Notes: a model not told the origin generated them from the letters alone. Shown: positions 24,387 to 33,461, counted from the stretch's first letter. The stretch is DNA of 64,000 nt from Nocardioides marmorisolisilvae (GCF_031656915.1 NZ_CP134227.1:1860001-1924000), one strand, 5' to 3'. Numbers and translations are program-made.

Positions 24387-25309
24387 CACTCCCCCATCCG
24401 TCCCTCGTCCTGACCGCCGAGGTCGCCGACGCCCTGCGCGACCGCCGACCCGTGGTGGCGCTAGAGAGCACGATCATCAGCCACGGGATGCCGCACCCGC
24501 AGAACGTCGACATGGCGCGCGAGGTCGAGCAGATCATCCGCGAAGGCGGCGCGGTCCCGGCGACGATCGCGGTGCTCGACGGGCGACCGCATGTCGGCCT
24601 CTCCAGCAACGAGCTCGAGCTGCTCGGCACCGCACCGGACGTCACCAAGGCCAGCGTGCGCGACCTGCCCTACGTGATCGCCCGCGGCCTGCACGGGGCC
24701 ACGACGGTCGCGGCGACGATGCGGCTCGCCTCCCTCGCCGGCATCCGTGTCTTCGTGACCGGCGGTCTCGGCGGCGTACACCGCGGCGCCCCGGAGAGCT
24801 TCGACATCAGCGCCGACCTGACCGAGCTCGGCCGAACCGACGTCGCCGTGGTGTCCGCCGGGGTCAAGAGCATCCTCGACATCGGTCTGACCCTGGAGCG
24901 GCTGGAGACCCTGAGCGTGCCGGTGCTGGCCTACGGCACCGACGAGTTCCCGGCCTTCTTCTCCCGAAGCAGCGGGCACGCCGCTCCGATGCGGGCCGAC
25001 TCGCCCGCAGAGGTCGCGGCCGTGATGGCGGCCAAGTGGGACCTCGGTATCGACGGAGGCGTCGCCGTGGTCAATCCCATCCCCGAGGCCGACGAGATCC
25101 CCGCCGAGCAGATCGACGGGATCATCGCCGAGGCGCTGACCGACATGCAGGCCGCCGGCGTCCATGGCAATGAGGCCACGCCGTACCTGCTCGGCCGGAT
25201 CGTCGAGATCACCGGAGGCACGAGCCTGGTCGCCAACATCGCGCTGGTGAAGCACAACGCGCGCCTGGGCACCCGGATCGCCACCGAGTACGCCGGTCTG
25301 GTCAGCTGA
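24383..25309 (+). CDS. psuG: Pseudouridine-5'-phosphate glycosidase
   Basis: A 308-residue PsuG. It cleaves the C-C glycosidic bond of pseudouridine 5'-phosphate to uracil and ribose 5-phosphate. Family blocks visible: VALESTIISHGMPHP near residues 24-38 with the catalytic Glu, V-F-V-T-G-G-L-G-G-V-H-R-G near 124-136, and the S-A-G-V-K-S-I-L-D-I block near 155. Together with psuK it forms a complete pseudouridine salvage pathway. Its 3' end overlaps the convergent M20 gene by 8 bases. Confidence 0.95.
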   Translation: MTLPHPSLVLTAEVADALRDRRPVVALESTIISHGMPHPQNVDMAREVEQIIREGGAVPATIAVLDGRPHVGLSSNELELLGTAPDVTKASVRDLPYVIARGLHGATTVAATMRLASLAGIRVFVTGGLGGVHRGAPESFDISADLTELGRTDVAVVSAGVKSILDIGLTLERLETLSVPVLAYGTDEFPAFFSRSSGHAAPMRADSPAEVAAVMAAKWDLGIDGGVAVVNPIPEADEIPAEQIDGIIAEALTDMQAAGVHGNEATPYLLGRIVEITGGTSLVANIALVKHNARLGTRIATEYAGLVS

Positions 25310-26573
25310 CCGGCCCCGGAGCCAGCCAGGCCAACGCCGCGACGACGAGCGCCTCGGTGCCGGTGTCGAGGGTGGGCTGCAGGACCGGCCCGAACGCGGG
25401 CGAATGGTTCACCGGCACGTCCTGGGAGATCCGGCCGGCCTCCTCGGCGGCGCGGTAGACCTCGGGATCGACGCCGCCGATCCCCCAGTAGGTGTAGGGC
25501 ACCCCGAGCGCCTCGGGCACGTCGCTGAAGTCCTCGCTCGCCGACTGGAGCGGCAGGTCCTGCGCACGGTGGCCGAAGTGAGTGTCGAACGCTGCGCGGA
25601 CCAGCGCCGTGGCAGCGGCGTCGTTGTGGGTGGGCGGGAAGCGGTCGAACATCTCGAACTCCGGCTCCTGCGGGCTGCCGGAGGCCTGGCATTCGGCGGT
25701 GACGATCCGGCGGACCGCCGCGAGAATCGCCTCGCGGGTCTGCTCGCTGTAGCTGCGGATGTTGAGCTCGAGCACCGCGTGGTCGTCGATCACGTTGCTC
25801 TTGGCGCCACCGTGGATGCTGCCGACGGTGAGCACCGCCGGATCGGTGGGTGCGACCTCACGTGAGACGACGGTCTGCAGCCGGACCACGATCATCGACG
25901 CCAGCACGACCGGGTCGACCGCGGCCTGGGGCATCGAGCCGTGCGCGCCGCGGCCATGCACCGTGATCCGCATGCTGTCGGCGGCGGAGAGGACCGGCCC
26001 GGGCCGGGTGCCCACGACGCCGGAGGGCATCGGCAGCACGTGCTGGGCCAGCGCGACGTCGACATCTCCGACGAGCGCGGCCAGGCCGTCGTCCACCATC
26101 CGCCGTGCCCCGTCGCCGAGCTCCTCGGCTGGCTGGAACAGCACGACCAGCGTGCCCGCCCAGCTGTCCGTCGCCTCGGCGAGCAGGGCGGCGGCACCCA
26201 CCAGGCAGGCCACATGCACGTCGTGCCCACAGGCGTGCATGACCGGGACCTCGTGGCCGTCCAGGTCGGTGGCCACCGTGGTGCTGGCGTAGGGCAGTCC
26301 GGTCTCCTCGCGCACGGGCAGCGCGTCCATGTCCGCGCGGAGCAGCACCGTCGGTCCGTCCCCGTTGCGGAGGAGCCCCACGACGCCGGTGCCGCCGATC
26401 CCCTCGCGGATGTCGAGACCGGCGGCACGCAGCCGCTCCGCCACCGCCGCGGCGGTCCGGTGCTCCTGGTGGGAGAGCTCGGGGTGCTGGTGCAGGTGCC
26501 GGTAGAGGTCCTCCTGCCACCCGCGGATGTCCGCGAGCCCGGTGAGCACGGCGCCGGCTGAAGTCCCGGTCAT
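25302..26573 (-). CDS. M20-family amidohydrolase (aminoacylase / hippurate hydrolase type)
   Basis: A 423-residue zinc peptidase-like hydrolase from the ATG at 26573. Visible metal and catalytic blocks: MHACGHDVHVACL near residues 105-117 (His-x-Cys-Gly-His), P-A-E-E near 143-146 (catalytic and ligand Glu), and the late H-S-P-A-F near 389. The L-R-A-D-M-D-A-L-P block near 76 is typical of amidohydrolase members acting on N-acyl amino acids. The exact substrate is unknown. It overlaps the TRIC-like gene stop by one base and is probably co-transcribed with it. Confidence 0.88.
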   Translation of the reverse strand: MTGTSAGAVLTGLADIRGWQEDLYRHLHQHPELSHQEHRTAAAVAERLRAAGLDIREGIGGTGVVGLLRNGDGPTVLLRADMDALPVREETGLPYASTTVATDLDGHEVPVMHACGHDVHVACLVGAAALLAEATDSWAGTLVVLFQPAEELGDGARRMVDDGLAALVGDVDVALAQHVLPMPSGVVGTRPGPVLSAADSMRITVHGRGAHGSMPQAAVDPVVLASMIVVRLQTVVSREVAPTDPAVLTVGSIHGGAKSNVIDDHAVLELNIRSYSEQTREAILAAVRRIVTAECQASGSPQEPEFEMFDRFPPTHNDAAATALVRAAFDTHFGHRAQDLPLQSASEDFSDVPEALGVPYTYWGIGGVDPEVYRAAEEAGRISQDVPVNHSPAFGPVLQPTLDTGTEALVVAALAWLAPGPVS

Positions 26574-27298
26574 CAGATGTCCTCTCGAGAGGGTGGACGG
26601 GTCCGGCCGGCCCCCGCCGCGCCCGTTCGACGTCGACGGTAGCGAGCCCGGACCACGCTCGCGGGCGACCAGGCATCCGCGTCCGGCAGCACCCAACCGC
26701 GCCAGCGGGCGAGCAGGCAGAGCCCTGCGCCGACGACCAGGGCGCAGTACGACCCGGCTGTCTGGTGGTCGTGCTGGTGCAGGATCACCAGTACGCCGCT
26801 GGCCGCGATCGCACAGGTGGCGTAGAGGGTGTTCCCACCGAGCACACCGGGCACACGGCGCAGGACGACGTCACGCACCGCGCCACCGCCGACGGCCGTG
26901 ATCGTGCCGAGCAGTACAGCGGGCAGCCAACCGAGCCCGACCTCGAGCGTCTTCTGGGCGCCGGCGGCCGCCCAGCAGCCGAGGGCGAGCGCGTCGACGA
27001 TGGGCCAGGCTCGCTCCCAGAGCCTCCCCTCCACCCGGATCAGGAAGGCGAGCGCGGCGCCGGCGAAGGCGGTGAGGAGGTAGGCGTAGTCGGTCAGCGC
27101 GACCGGGGTGCCGTGCTGCAGCAGGGTGTCGCGGATCAGCCCGCCGCCGAGCCCGGAAAGCACGGCGAGGGTGGCGAAGCCGACAGGGTCGAGCTTCTCC
27201 TGACGGGCGATCACGCCGCCGAGCAACGCGTTGGCGAAGACGCCGGTGAGGTCGAGAGCACGGAACAGATCGGTCGTCGTTCCGGTGCTCACCATCAT
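26573..27298 (-). CDS. TRIC-type cation channel family protein (UPF0126)
   Basis: About 241 residues from one of two adjacent ATGs (27298 or 27295). Seven membrane segments in a duplicated pattern are visible. The repeated glycine motifs are G-L-G-G-G-L-I-R-D near residue 48 and A-V-G-G-G-A-V-R-D near 134, the hallmarks of the UPF0126/TRIC family with K+-binding glycine kinks. Trimeric intracellular cation channels in prokaryotes conduct monovalent cations. Length beyond the core is an Arg-rich cytoplasmic tail. Confidence 0.85.
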   Translation of the reverse strand: MMVSTGTTTDLFRALDLTGVFANALLGGVIARQEKLDPVGFATLAVLSGLGGGLIRDTLLQHGTPVALTDYAYLLTAFAGAALAFLIRVEGRLWERAWPIVDALALGCWAAAGAQKTLEVGLGWLPAVLLGTITAVGGGAVRDVVLRRVPGVLGGNTLYATCAIAASGVLVILHQHDHQTAGSYCALVVGAGLCLLARWRGWVLPDADAWSPASVVRARYRRRRTGAAGAGRTRPPSREDI

Positions 27299-27305
27299 CG
27301 GCGGC

Positions 27306-27674
27306 CTACTTGACGAACGAGCAGTCGAGGACGCCGTGCTGTGTCGTACGCGTGACCGTGACCACGACGCCATTGACGGTGATCGAGCAGTCCGTGCCCG
27401 ATCCGCCGTCGGCGGTCACGCGGTAGACGGTCTCACTGTGGTCGGTCGTCACGACCGTCGTCCGCCACGGCAGCCTCACCGACGGCTTGCGGGTCAGCTG
27501 TTGGGTCGCGGTGGCGGCGTACGCGACGTTCGCGGTCCCGTGGCCCGTGATCGCGTACACAACGGTGCTGGTCTTGTTGCCGGTCTGGCCCCCGCCGGGC
27601 CCCAGGTCACGGCAGCCGGCCACGCCGATCAGCACCATGGCGAGAACGGCGACGGGCAGCAGACGACGAGCCAT
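27306..27674 (-). CDS. MmpS-like lipoprotein (122 aa)
   Basis: A 122-residue protein with a signal peptide ending in the lipobox V-A-G-C near residue 21. The mature part has the MmpS-type beta-sandwich pattern: V-V-Y-A-I-T-G-H-G-T-A-N-V-A-Y near 38, the L-P-W-R-T-T-V-V near 68 and the disulphide Cys pair near 95 and 118. In mycobacteria such proteins accompany MmpL transporters. No MmpL gene is seen here. It follows the enoyl-reductase-like gene by 16 bases on the same strand. Confidence 0.7.
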   Translation of the reverse strand: MARRLLPVAVLAMVLIGVAGCRDLGPGGGQTGNKTSTVVYAITGHGTANVAYAATATQQLTRKPSVRLPWRTTVVTTDHSETVYRVTADGGSGTDCSITVNGVVVTVTRTTQHGVLDCSFVK

Positions 27675-27690
27675 GTCGACAGCGTAGGAC

Positions 27691-28863
27691 TCAGTGCCCG
27701 ACGACCTCGAAGGTGATCCCCGCCTTCTGCAGCCTGCCCAGCAGGTTGTCGCCCATCGCCACCGCGGTCGTCACCTGGCCGGCCGTCGGCGGATTGGCGT
27801 CGAATGCCAGGCACAGGGCCGATTCCGCCAGCATCTTGGCGGTCTCGGTGTAGCCCGGGTCGCCACCGGACACCCGGGTGCGCACCTGCTCCCCGTCTGC
27901 CTGACCGACGAAGTCGACGGTGAACCAGGACTTCGCGCGCCGTCGCTCCGACGGGCCCTGGCCGGGCTGGATCCGCTTGAGCAGTGCGTTGCGGACCGGC
28001 GGCACCTGCGCGGCCGCGGCCAGGGTCGCGGCGCCCGCCGCGCCGCCGACGGTGTAGCGCAGCGTCTTCAGGCCCGCGTAGTGGGAGTAGCGGAAGTCCG
28101 GGCCGTACGACGCCAGCGCGGCGCCCGACCGCGCGACGATGAACGGGTCGATCGTCGGCAGCGGCAGCAACCAGTAGCCCAACTGCCTGTCCCGGCCGGG
28201 CTTCCCGGCGACCGGCCGGGCCCGGCGCCCGTCCGGTCGGGGCTCTTGACGGCGACGGTCGGCCATGGCCTGGCGCATCTGCCCGGCCCGCGAGAACGCC
28301 GTCATCGCGGAGTGGAAGGTGCCGCCGGAGAAGGTCGCGTTGGAGCGCACGACGCCGCGCAGCGCGATCGGGCGGTCGTCGGGCAGCTGCTGCACCGTGA
28401 AGAAGGCCCCGAGGTCGTGCGGGATCGAGTCGAAGCCGCAGGCGTGCACCAGCCGTGCACCCGAGGCGACCGCGGTGTCGTGGTGCGCGAGGTACATCCG
28501 GTCGACGAACTCCGGCTCACCGGTCAGGTCGACGTAGTCGGTGCCCGCCTCGGCGCAGGCACGCACCAGCGGCTCGCCGTACAGCAGATAGGGCCCGACC
28601 GTGCTGATCACCACGCGCGTGGACTCCGCGAGGGCGCGCAGGGAGGTCGGGTCGCCCGCGTCGGCCTGCACCAGCGGAAGGTCGGCACAGGTCGGGTCGA
28701 TGCGCGCGAGGCGCGCCCGGACCTCCTCCAGCTTGGGGATGCTTCGGCCGGCCAGCCCCCAGCGACAGCCGGCGGGCGCATGGACGGCGAGATACTCCGC
28801 CGTCAGGCCGCCGGTGAAGCCGGTTGCGCCGAGCAGGACGATGTCGAGATCGCGGTCCACCAT
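27691..28863 (-). CDS. Saccharopine dehydrogenase-like / trans-acting enoyl reductase family protein
   Basis: A 390-residue Rossmann protein. The N-terminal motif is IVLLGATGFTGGLTAEYL near residues 8-25 (GxTGxxG), then L-A-G-R-S near 37-41, and C-G-F-D-S-I-P-x-D near 142-150, all typical of the family that includes mycobacterial trans-acting enoyl reductases and other saccharopine dehydrogenase homologues. No polyketide synthase is nearby, so its substrate is uncertain, but a lipid role is possible. The start is an ATG at 28863, divergent from the DUF2277 gene by 126 bases. Confidence 0.8.
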   Translation of the reverse strand: MVDRDLDIVLLGATGFTGGLTAEYLAVHAPAGCRWGLAGRSIPKLEEVRARLARIDPTCADLPLVQADAGDPTSLRALAESTRVVISTVGPYLLYGEPLVRACAEAGTDYVDLTGEPEFVDRMYLAHHDTAVASGARLVHACGFDSIPHDLGAFFTVQQLPDDRPIALRGVVRSNATFSGGTFHSAMTAFSRAGQMRQAMADRRRQEPRPDGRRARPVAGKPGRDRQLGYWLLPLPTIDPFIVARSGAALASYGPDFRYSHYAGLKTLRYTVGGAAGAATLAAAAQVPPVRNALLKRIQPGQGPSERRRAKSWFTVDFVGQADGEQVRTRVSGGDPGYTETAKMLAESALCLAFDANPPTAGQVTTAVAMGDNLLGRLQKAGITFEVVGH

Positions 28864-28989
28864 GCCCCCATCCTCACCGTCGATCGGCTGCGGGCCAACC
28901 CCGTCTCATCGCCGGCGTCATGGCCCGTCTGATCGCCCGTCTCGTCGCAGGGGCTCCGAGCCACGGTCGCCCGACGTACGCTGGCACGC

Positions 28990-29259
28990 ATGTGCCGCAA
29001 CATCCGCACCCTGCACAACTTCGACCCTCCGGCTACCGATGAGGAGGTGCATGCCGCGGCGGTGCAGTACGTTCGCAAGGTCAGCGGCTCCACCCGGCCC
29101 TCGCAGGCCAACCAGGCCGCGTTCGACCGCGCCGTCGATGAGGTGGCCGCGGCGACCCGGACGCTGCTCGACAGCCTGCACACCGCCGCACCCCCGAAGA
29201 ACCGCGAGGAGGAGGCCGCCAAGGCACGAGCCCGCGCGGCGGTGCGGTACGGCACATGA
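28990..29259 (+). CDS. DUF2277 family protein (89 aa)
   Basis: An 89-residue protein starting MCRNIRTLHNFDPPATDEEV, which is the DUF2277 family start. The C-terminal half is a charged helix (A-A-K-A-R-A-R-A-A-V-R-Y-G). It contains the ALQYVRKVSG-like block near 30. Function is not known. It overlaps the sirtuin start by 4 bases (ATGA at 29256). Confidence 0.85.
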   Translation: MCRNIRTLHNFDPPATDEEVHAAAVQYVRKVSGSTRPSQANQAAFDRAVDEVAAATRTLLDSLHTAAPPKNREEEAAKARARAAVRYGT

Positions 29260-30104
29260 GCGTGCCTTCCGCCGACGCCGGGCTGGCAGAGGCCCTGGAC
29301 CTGCTTGCCTCGCGCCGGTACGTCGTCCTCACCGGCGCGGGCATCTCCACCGACTCAGGCATCCCCGACTACCGCGGACCCCGACCGGTCGGCGCCGCGC
29401 CGGTGCGGATGCCGATGACCTACCAGGAGTTCGTCGCATCGCCGGAGAACCGGCAGCGCTACTGGGCACGCGCCCACCTGGGCTGGTCGCGGATGGGATC
29501 CGCTCGGCCCAACGCCGGGCACCACGCCCTCGCCACGCTCGATCCGGATCTGGTGGTCACCCAGAACGTCGACGGACTGCACGAGCGGGCCGGCCAGCGG
29601 TCGCTGGTGGCGCTGCACGGACGGATCAGCGACGTCGTCTGCCTGGACTGCCGCCAGGTCACTTCCCGGGTCGCGGTGCAAGAAGCGATGACCGAGGCCA
29701 ACCCCGGCTGGATCGAGCGGCACCGCGGGGTGGCCGCCCGTCCCGACGGTGACGTGCTCCTCGAGCAAACCGCCGGCTTCGTCGTGCCTTCGTGCACACA
29801 GTGCGGCGGCCCGCTCAAGCCCGACGTGGTCTTCTTCGGGGAGAACGTGCCCAAGCAGCGGGTGCTTCGCTGTCAACAGGCGGTCGAGTCCGCCGAGGCG
29901 CTCCTCGTGGTCGGGTCCAGCCTGACGGTGATGTCGGGCTTCCGGTTCGTCCGGCAGGCGCACCGCGCCGGCCGACCCGTCGTGATCGTCAACCGGGGTC
30001 AGACCCGTGGTGACGCGCTCGCCACGGTCAAGCTCGAGCTCGGCTGCTCGGAGTTCCTCGAGGCGCTGCGTCCTGCTCGAGCATCGGTCACGGCAGCCGG
30101 ATAG
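29256..30104 (+). CDS. NAD-dependent protein deacetylase, sirtuin (Sir2) family
   Basis: A 282-residue sirtuin that removes acetyl or other acyl groups from lysine using NAD+. The NAD-binding block is TGAGISTDSGIPDYRGP near residues 27-43 (GAG-S and GIPDYR), the catalytic TQNVDGLHERAG follows near 102-113 with its His near 126 (A-L-H-G). A Cys4 zinc site is formed by CLDC near 134 and CTQC near 180. The extended C terminus is normal. Its target proteins are unknown. Confidence 0.95.
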   Translation: MSVPSADAGLAEALDLLASRRYVVLTGAGISTDSGIPDYRGPRPVGAAPVRMPMTYQEFVASPENRQRYWARAHLGWSRMGSARPNAGHHALATLDPDLVVTQNVDGLHERAGQRSLVALHGRISDVVCLDCRQVTSRVAVQEAMTEANPGWIERHRGVAARPDGDVLLEQTAGFVVPSCTQCGGPLKPDVVFFGENVPKQRVLRCQQAVESAEALLVVGSSLTVMSGFRFVRQAHRAGRPVVIVNRGQTRGDALATVKLELGCSEFLEALRPARASVTAAG

Positions 30105-30105
30105 G

Positions 30106-31296
30106 TCAGGGCAGCGACCGGAGCCGGATCGTCGGCGGCAGCCCAGCGAGCTGCTTGAGGGTCTCGTCACCGAGCGGCGCCTCGAGGTCGATCACGGCGT
30201 AGCCCTGCTCACCGCGCGTGGCCAGCTGCTGGCTCAGCATGTTCGCGCCGGCTTCGCCGATGATCGTGACGATCTCGGCCAGAACGCCGGGGATGTTCTG
30301 GTGCAGGTGGGTGATCCGGTGCGCGCCGTCGGCGGGCGCCTGCACCTCGGGCAGGTTCACCGAGTTCGCGGTGCTCCCGGCGCGGACGTAGCTGACCAGC
30401 TTGCCGGCGACGAAGCCGCCGATCTCCTCCTGGGCCTCCTGGGTCGACCCGCCCACGTGCGGGGTGAGGATGACGTTGTCCAGGCCACGCAGCGCCGACT
30501 CGAAGGGGTCGCCCTGCTTCTTCGGCTCGACCGGGAAGACGTCCAACGCGGCGCCGGCGATGTGCCCGGACAGGATTCGCTCGCGCAGCGCGACGTCGTC
30601 GACCACCATCCCGCGCGAGGCGTTGATGAACAGCGACCGCGGCTTCATCGCGTCGAGCTGGGCGGCACCGAAGAGGCCGGCGTTGCCGGGTCGGCCGTCG
30701 ACGTGCAGGCTCACGACGTCCGCCTCGGCCAGGAGCGCCTCCAGAGTCGCCATCCGGCGCGCGTTGCCGTGGGCGAGCCGGTCGGCGGTGTCGAAGTAGA
30801 TCACCCGGAAGCCCAGCGCCTCGGCGACCACGGACAGCTGGGCGCCGATGTTGCCGTAGCCGACGATCCCCAGCACTCGGCCACGGACCTCGTGGGAGCC
30901 GGCGGCGGACTTGTCCCAGACTCCGGCGTGCATCTTCTGCGTCTTCTCGGTCAGCCGCCGCGCCAACGCGATGATCTCGGCGATCACCAGCTCGACGACG
31001 CTGCGCGTGTTCGAGTACGGCGCATTGAAGGCCGCGACGCCCTTGGCGGCGGTGGCAGGCAGGTCGATCTGGTTGGTGCCGATGCAGAAGGCGCCGACGG
31101 CGAGCAGATCGGAGTTCTCCACGACCTTCGCGGTCAGGTTGGTGCCGGACCGGATGCCGAGCAGCTGCACGCCCTGCAGCGCCTCGATCAGATCGTCCTC
31201 GCCCAACGCTCCGGACCGGGTCGCGACCTCGATGCCGGCGGCCGCGAAGACCTCGTGTGCGCGCGGGTGGATGTTCTCCAGGAGCAGTGCCTTCAC
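30106..31296 (-). CDS. serA: D-3-phosphoglycerate dehydrogenase with ACT domain
   Basis: A 396-residue SerA from GTG 31296. It oxidises 3-phosphoglycerate to 3-phosphohydroxypyruvate, first step of serine synthesis. Visible: the NAD-binding motif V-L-G-I-V-G-Y-G-N-I-G near 145-155, the catalytic Arg in N-A-S-R-G near 231, Glu near 260 and His in L-T-P-H-V-G-G near 280. The C-terminal 70 residues are an ACT domain (H-Q-N-I-P-G-V-L-A near 335), the serine-sensing type. The dimer length resembles the short E. coli type, not the long mycobacterial one. serC at 53091 is distant. Confidence 0.93.
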   Translation of the reverse strand: MKALLLENIHPRAHEVFAAAGIEVATRSGALGEDDLIEALQGVQLLGIRSGTNLTAKVVENSDLLAVGAFCIGTNQIDLPATAAKGVAAFNAPYSNTRSVVELVIAEIIALARRLTEKTQKMHAGVWDKSAAGSHEVRGRVLGIVGYGNIGAQLSVVAEALGFRVIYFDTADRLAHGNARRMATLEALLAEADVVSLHVDGRPGNAGLFGAAQLDAMKPRSLFINASRGMVVDDVALRERILSGHIAGAALDVFPVEPKKQGDPFESALRGLDNVILTPHVGGSTQEAQEEIGGFVAGKLVSYVRAGSTANSVNLPEVQAPADGAHRITHLHQNIPGVLAEIVTIIGEAGANMLSQQLATRGEQGYAVIDLEAPLGDETLKQLAGLPPTIRLRSLP

Positions 31297-31347
31297 GTCA
31301 CGATGGTAGATGCCACCGCTACGCCCTCTCCCGACGTCCCAGCACTC

Positions 31348-31386
31348 GGGCTCAGGCTGCGGGCTCATGCTGCGGGCTCATGCTGC
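31348..31386. repeat. Three 13-bp tandem repeats upstream of serA
   Basis: GGGCTCAGGCTGC, then GGGCTCATGCTGC twice, 51 to 90 bases before the serA start codon on its 5' side. The location fits the promoter region of serA. The remaining 31297-31495 spacer shows nothing else. Confidence 0.6.
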
Positions 31387-31495
31387 AGCATTCGTCGATT
31401 CTCGGCCAGGAGCCGGCGAGCTGGTCACGCGTCTGCCCACCCTGGTGGCGGCCGCATCCCACAGCCCTGGGTCCGCGTGGTGGCGGCGAGCCGCC

Positions 31496-32155
31496 TCACG
31501 GGTGTCCGGTCTCCGACAGCGGCGCGTGCATCGCCTGCGACAGCGGGCGGGTGTGACAGCGCTTCTCGCCGAAGTGCCCGGGGCTGTACGGCGCGCCCCT
31601 TGCCCGCACCCGGGTTTGCACTGCGTAGTCGTTGAACTGTCGGTAGAGCGTGCCGTTCTGTCGATAGGTGACCCACTCGCCCTTGATCTGCCACTTTCCC
31701 GGTCGCGCCATGTGGATGAACATGGCCAGCGCAGCACCCTTCCCGGGGCCTACCGTCTCACCGCGTACCGGCCGCAGTCGGAAGTACGTACAGGTCCCGG
31801 CTTCGCGGAACGACGGCGGCCATCGAAGAAACAGCCCGCCGACCATCTCCCCACCCGGCCCATCCATGGCGGTCTTCGCAGGGACGAAGACCGCGGTGCG
31901 GTAGACCTCGGCGGAACGCCTGCCGTAGGCGAACACTGGCTCGACGCTCACCAGGGTCAGCGACTCGTCCGACTTGTTGATGAGACTGCCCTGGGCGTCG
32001 ATGTAGCGCTGGCCGAGAAGCCAGCCCTTGCCCAGACCCATCGACAGGTCGACCGGCCCGAGTGCATCGCCGGACTCAGGAGCCGCACTCCCGCAGCCCA
32101 CACAGACGAGGGCCACCAGGGCAACCAGCGCAGGCCAGAGACTTCGGGGTGTCAT
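31496..32155 (-). CDS. Lipoprotein, hypothetical (219 aa)
   Basis: About 219 residues starting at the ATG at 32155, which overlaps the stop of the upstream gene by 4 bases (ATGA). An ATG at 32164 is an alternative. A signal peptide ends in the lipobox V-C-V-G-C near residue 20. The mature protein has no recognised domain and contains a late Cys/His-rich tail (E-K-R-C-H-T-R). Coupling to the secreted gene upstream suggests that the two proteins act together. Confidence 0.65.
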   Translation of the reverse strand: MTPRSLWPALVALVALVCVGCGSAAPESGDALGPVDLSMGLGKGWLLGQRYIDAQGSLINKSDESLTLVSVEPVFAYGRRSAEVYRTAVFVPAKTAMDGPGGEMVGGLFLRWPPSFREAGTCTYFRLRPVRGETVGPGKGAALAMFIHMARPGKWQIKGEWVTYRQNGTLYRQFNDYAVQTRVRARGAPYSPGHFGEKRCHTRPLSQAMHAPLSETGHP

Positions 32156-33330
32156 CGTGAGCATCCGAAGCTGTAGGCGTAGACATTGCCGGACGCGTAG
32201 GGCCAGTCATCGCCATAGGCACCGAGGTAGTTGCGTCTGCAGTTGTAGTGCACGTGCCAATGGATCCTCGTGTCCCCCGAATATCCCGCGCGTGCATCGA
32301 CTCCGAACCCGTGCAAGGTGAACGCCGTACCGAACCTGTGATTGTGGTGCGTGTCCTTGGTCCGGCCCTGGCCGCGACCAATCAGACTGTGGTGAAGGTC
32401 CTTCAACCGTGGGCGGGCCGCCTGTTCCCTTCTCGCTCGCAGGCCGCCGGTCCAGTGGTAGATCCGATCACGGCGGCCGATGGTGTAGTCCCAGCAGTAG
32501 CCCCGGTCGCAGATGTGCTCGGTGATCGCATAACGGTTGACCCGGTACTCCGCCTCGACGACATGGCGCCAGGGGCCATGATGAGTCGCGGTCGACGCGG
32601 AAGCGCTGCGGCTCCGCGCCTCGCTCGCCATCCCGCCCAGCTTCCACGGCCCGGAGCCGTACTCGTACGAGACTTGGGCATAGGTGTCCCTCCCCTTGCT
32701 CATCCGGAAATAGCCGGACATCCCCTTGCTGATGTAGAGCCCCGCGACCTTGACCCACCGGGTCGCCACCTGACGTGCTGCGGCGTGCGCCGAGATGCCC
32801 CGGGCCTCGGCCCGGCGTGCGGCCAGCCGGGTCTGGTCGACGATCCGATAGCTCTCGGTCATCGTGCTGCGCGCAGCGGTGCGCCGGACGATCTGGCCGC
32901 GAGGGACGTGGTAGGCCGCGGTGATCGCGACCCGTGAGGCCTTGTTGATCGGCGCCGCCAGGTGGTTGTAGCCGGCCAGGCGGCTGCCGAAGGAGACCAC
33001 GTCGACATCCAGATCAACGACGTGGTCGGCATTGGTCTGCGCCTCCCTCTTGACCGTCGCGAGGCCGGCGAGGTCGAAGCCGAACCTGCCCCGGGCATCG
33101 GTGACGCCCTTGGCGACAAGCGCGGGGTGCGATCTGATTGGCGCGTTCGCGGGATCGAGATGGACCCTGACCTGGGCACCGGCCAACGGCGTGCCGCTCG
33201 GACGCACCACTGACACCCGCACCTGGTGATCCGGTGCGCCGCGGGCGTCCGACGACGCCGCTCCCGCCTGGACACCCATGAGCGCCAGAACCGCGGCCAG
33301 CACTGCGACCCCACACCTTCTCCGGACCAT
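32152..33330 (-). CDS. Secreted protein, hypothetical (392 aa)
   Basis: A 392-residue protein from the ATG at 33330 with a Sec signal peptide (V-A-V-L-A-A-V-L-A-L-M-G-V-Q-A-G-A). An Ig-like or carboxypeptidase-regulatory-like beta repeat is suggested by G-T-P-L-A-G-A-Q-V-R-V near residue 46 and D-A-R-G-R-F-G-F near 76. The C-terminal 120 residues are rich in Tyr, Trp and His. The protein is fully extracellular. Its role is not known. It is coupled to the lipoprotein gene. Confidence 0.65.
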   Translation of the reverse strand: MVRRRCGVAVLAAVLALMGVQAGAASSDARGAPDHQVRVSVVRPSGTPLAGAQVRVHLDPANAPIRSHPALVAKGVTDARGRFGFDLAGLATVKREAQTNADHVVDLDVDVVSFGSRLAGYNHLAAPINKASRVAITAAYHVPRGQIVRRTAARSTMTESYRIVDQTRLAARRAEARGISAHAAARQVATRWVKVAGLYISKGMSGYFRMSKGRDTYAQVSYEYGSGPWKLGGMASEARSRSASASTATHHGPWRHVVEAEYRVNRYAITEHICDRGYCWDYTIGRRDRIYHWTGGLRARREQAARPRLKDLHHSLIGRGQGRTKDTHHNHRFGTAFTLHGFGVDARAGYSGDTRIHWHVHYNCRRNYLGAYGDDWPYASGNVYAYSFGCSR

Positions 33331-33461
33331 CGTCCGCCCCCTCTGCCGTGGCGGGGCGGCCCGATCCGCCCCGTGCGCCAGCAAGCATGCCGCGTCGGGC
33401 GGGCGGCGGGGCGGTCGTCCACAGGCACAGATTCGTGCAGTGCAGCAACCTGCGGGTGAGC

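Noticed and set aside
31297-31495. Possible small gene between serA and the lipoprotein
   Set aside because: Short frames here lack start context and are interrupted by the 13-bp tandem repeats.
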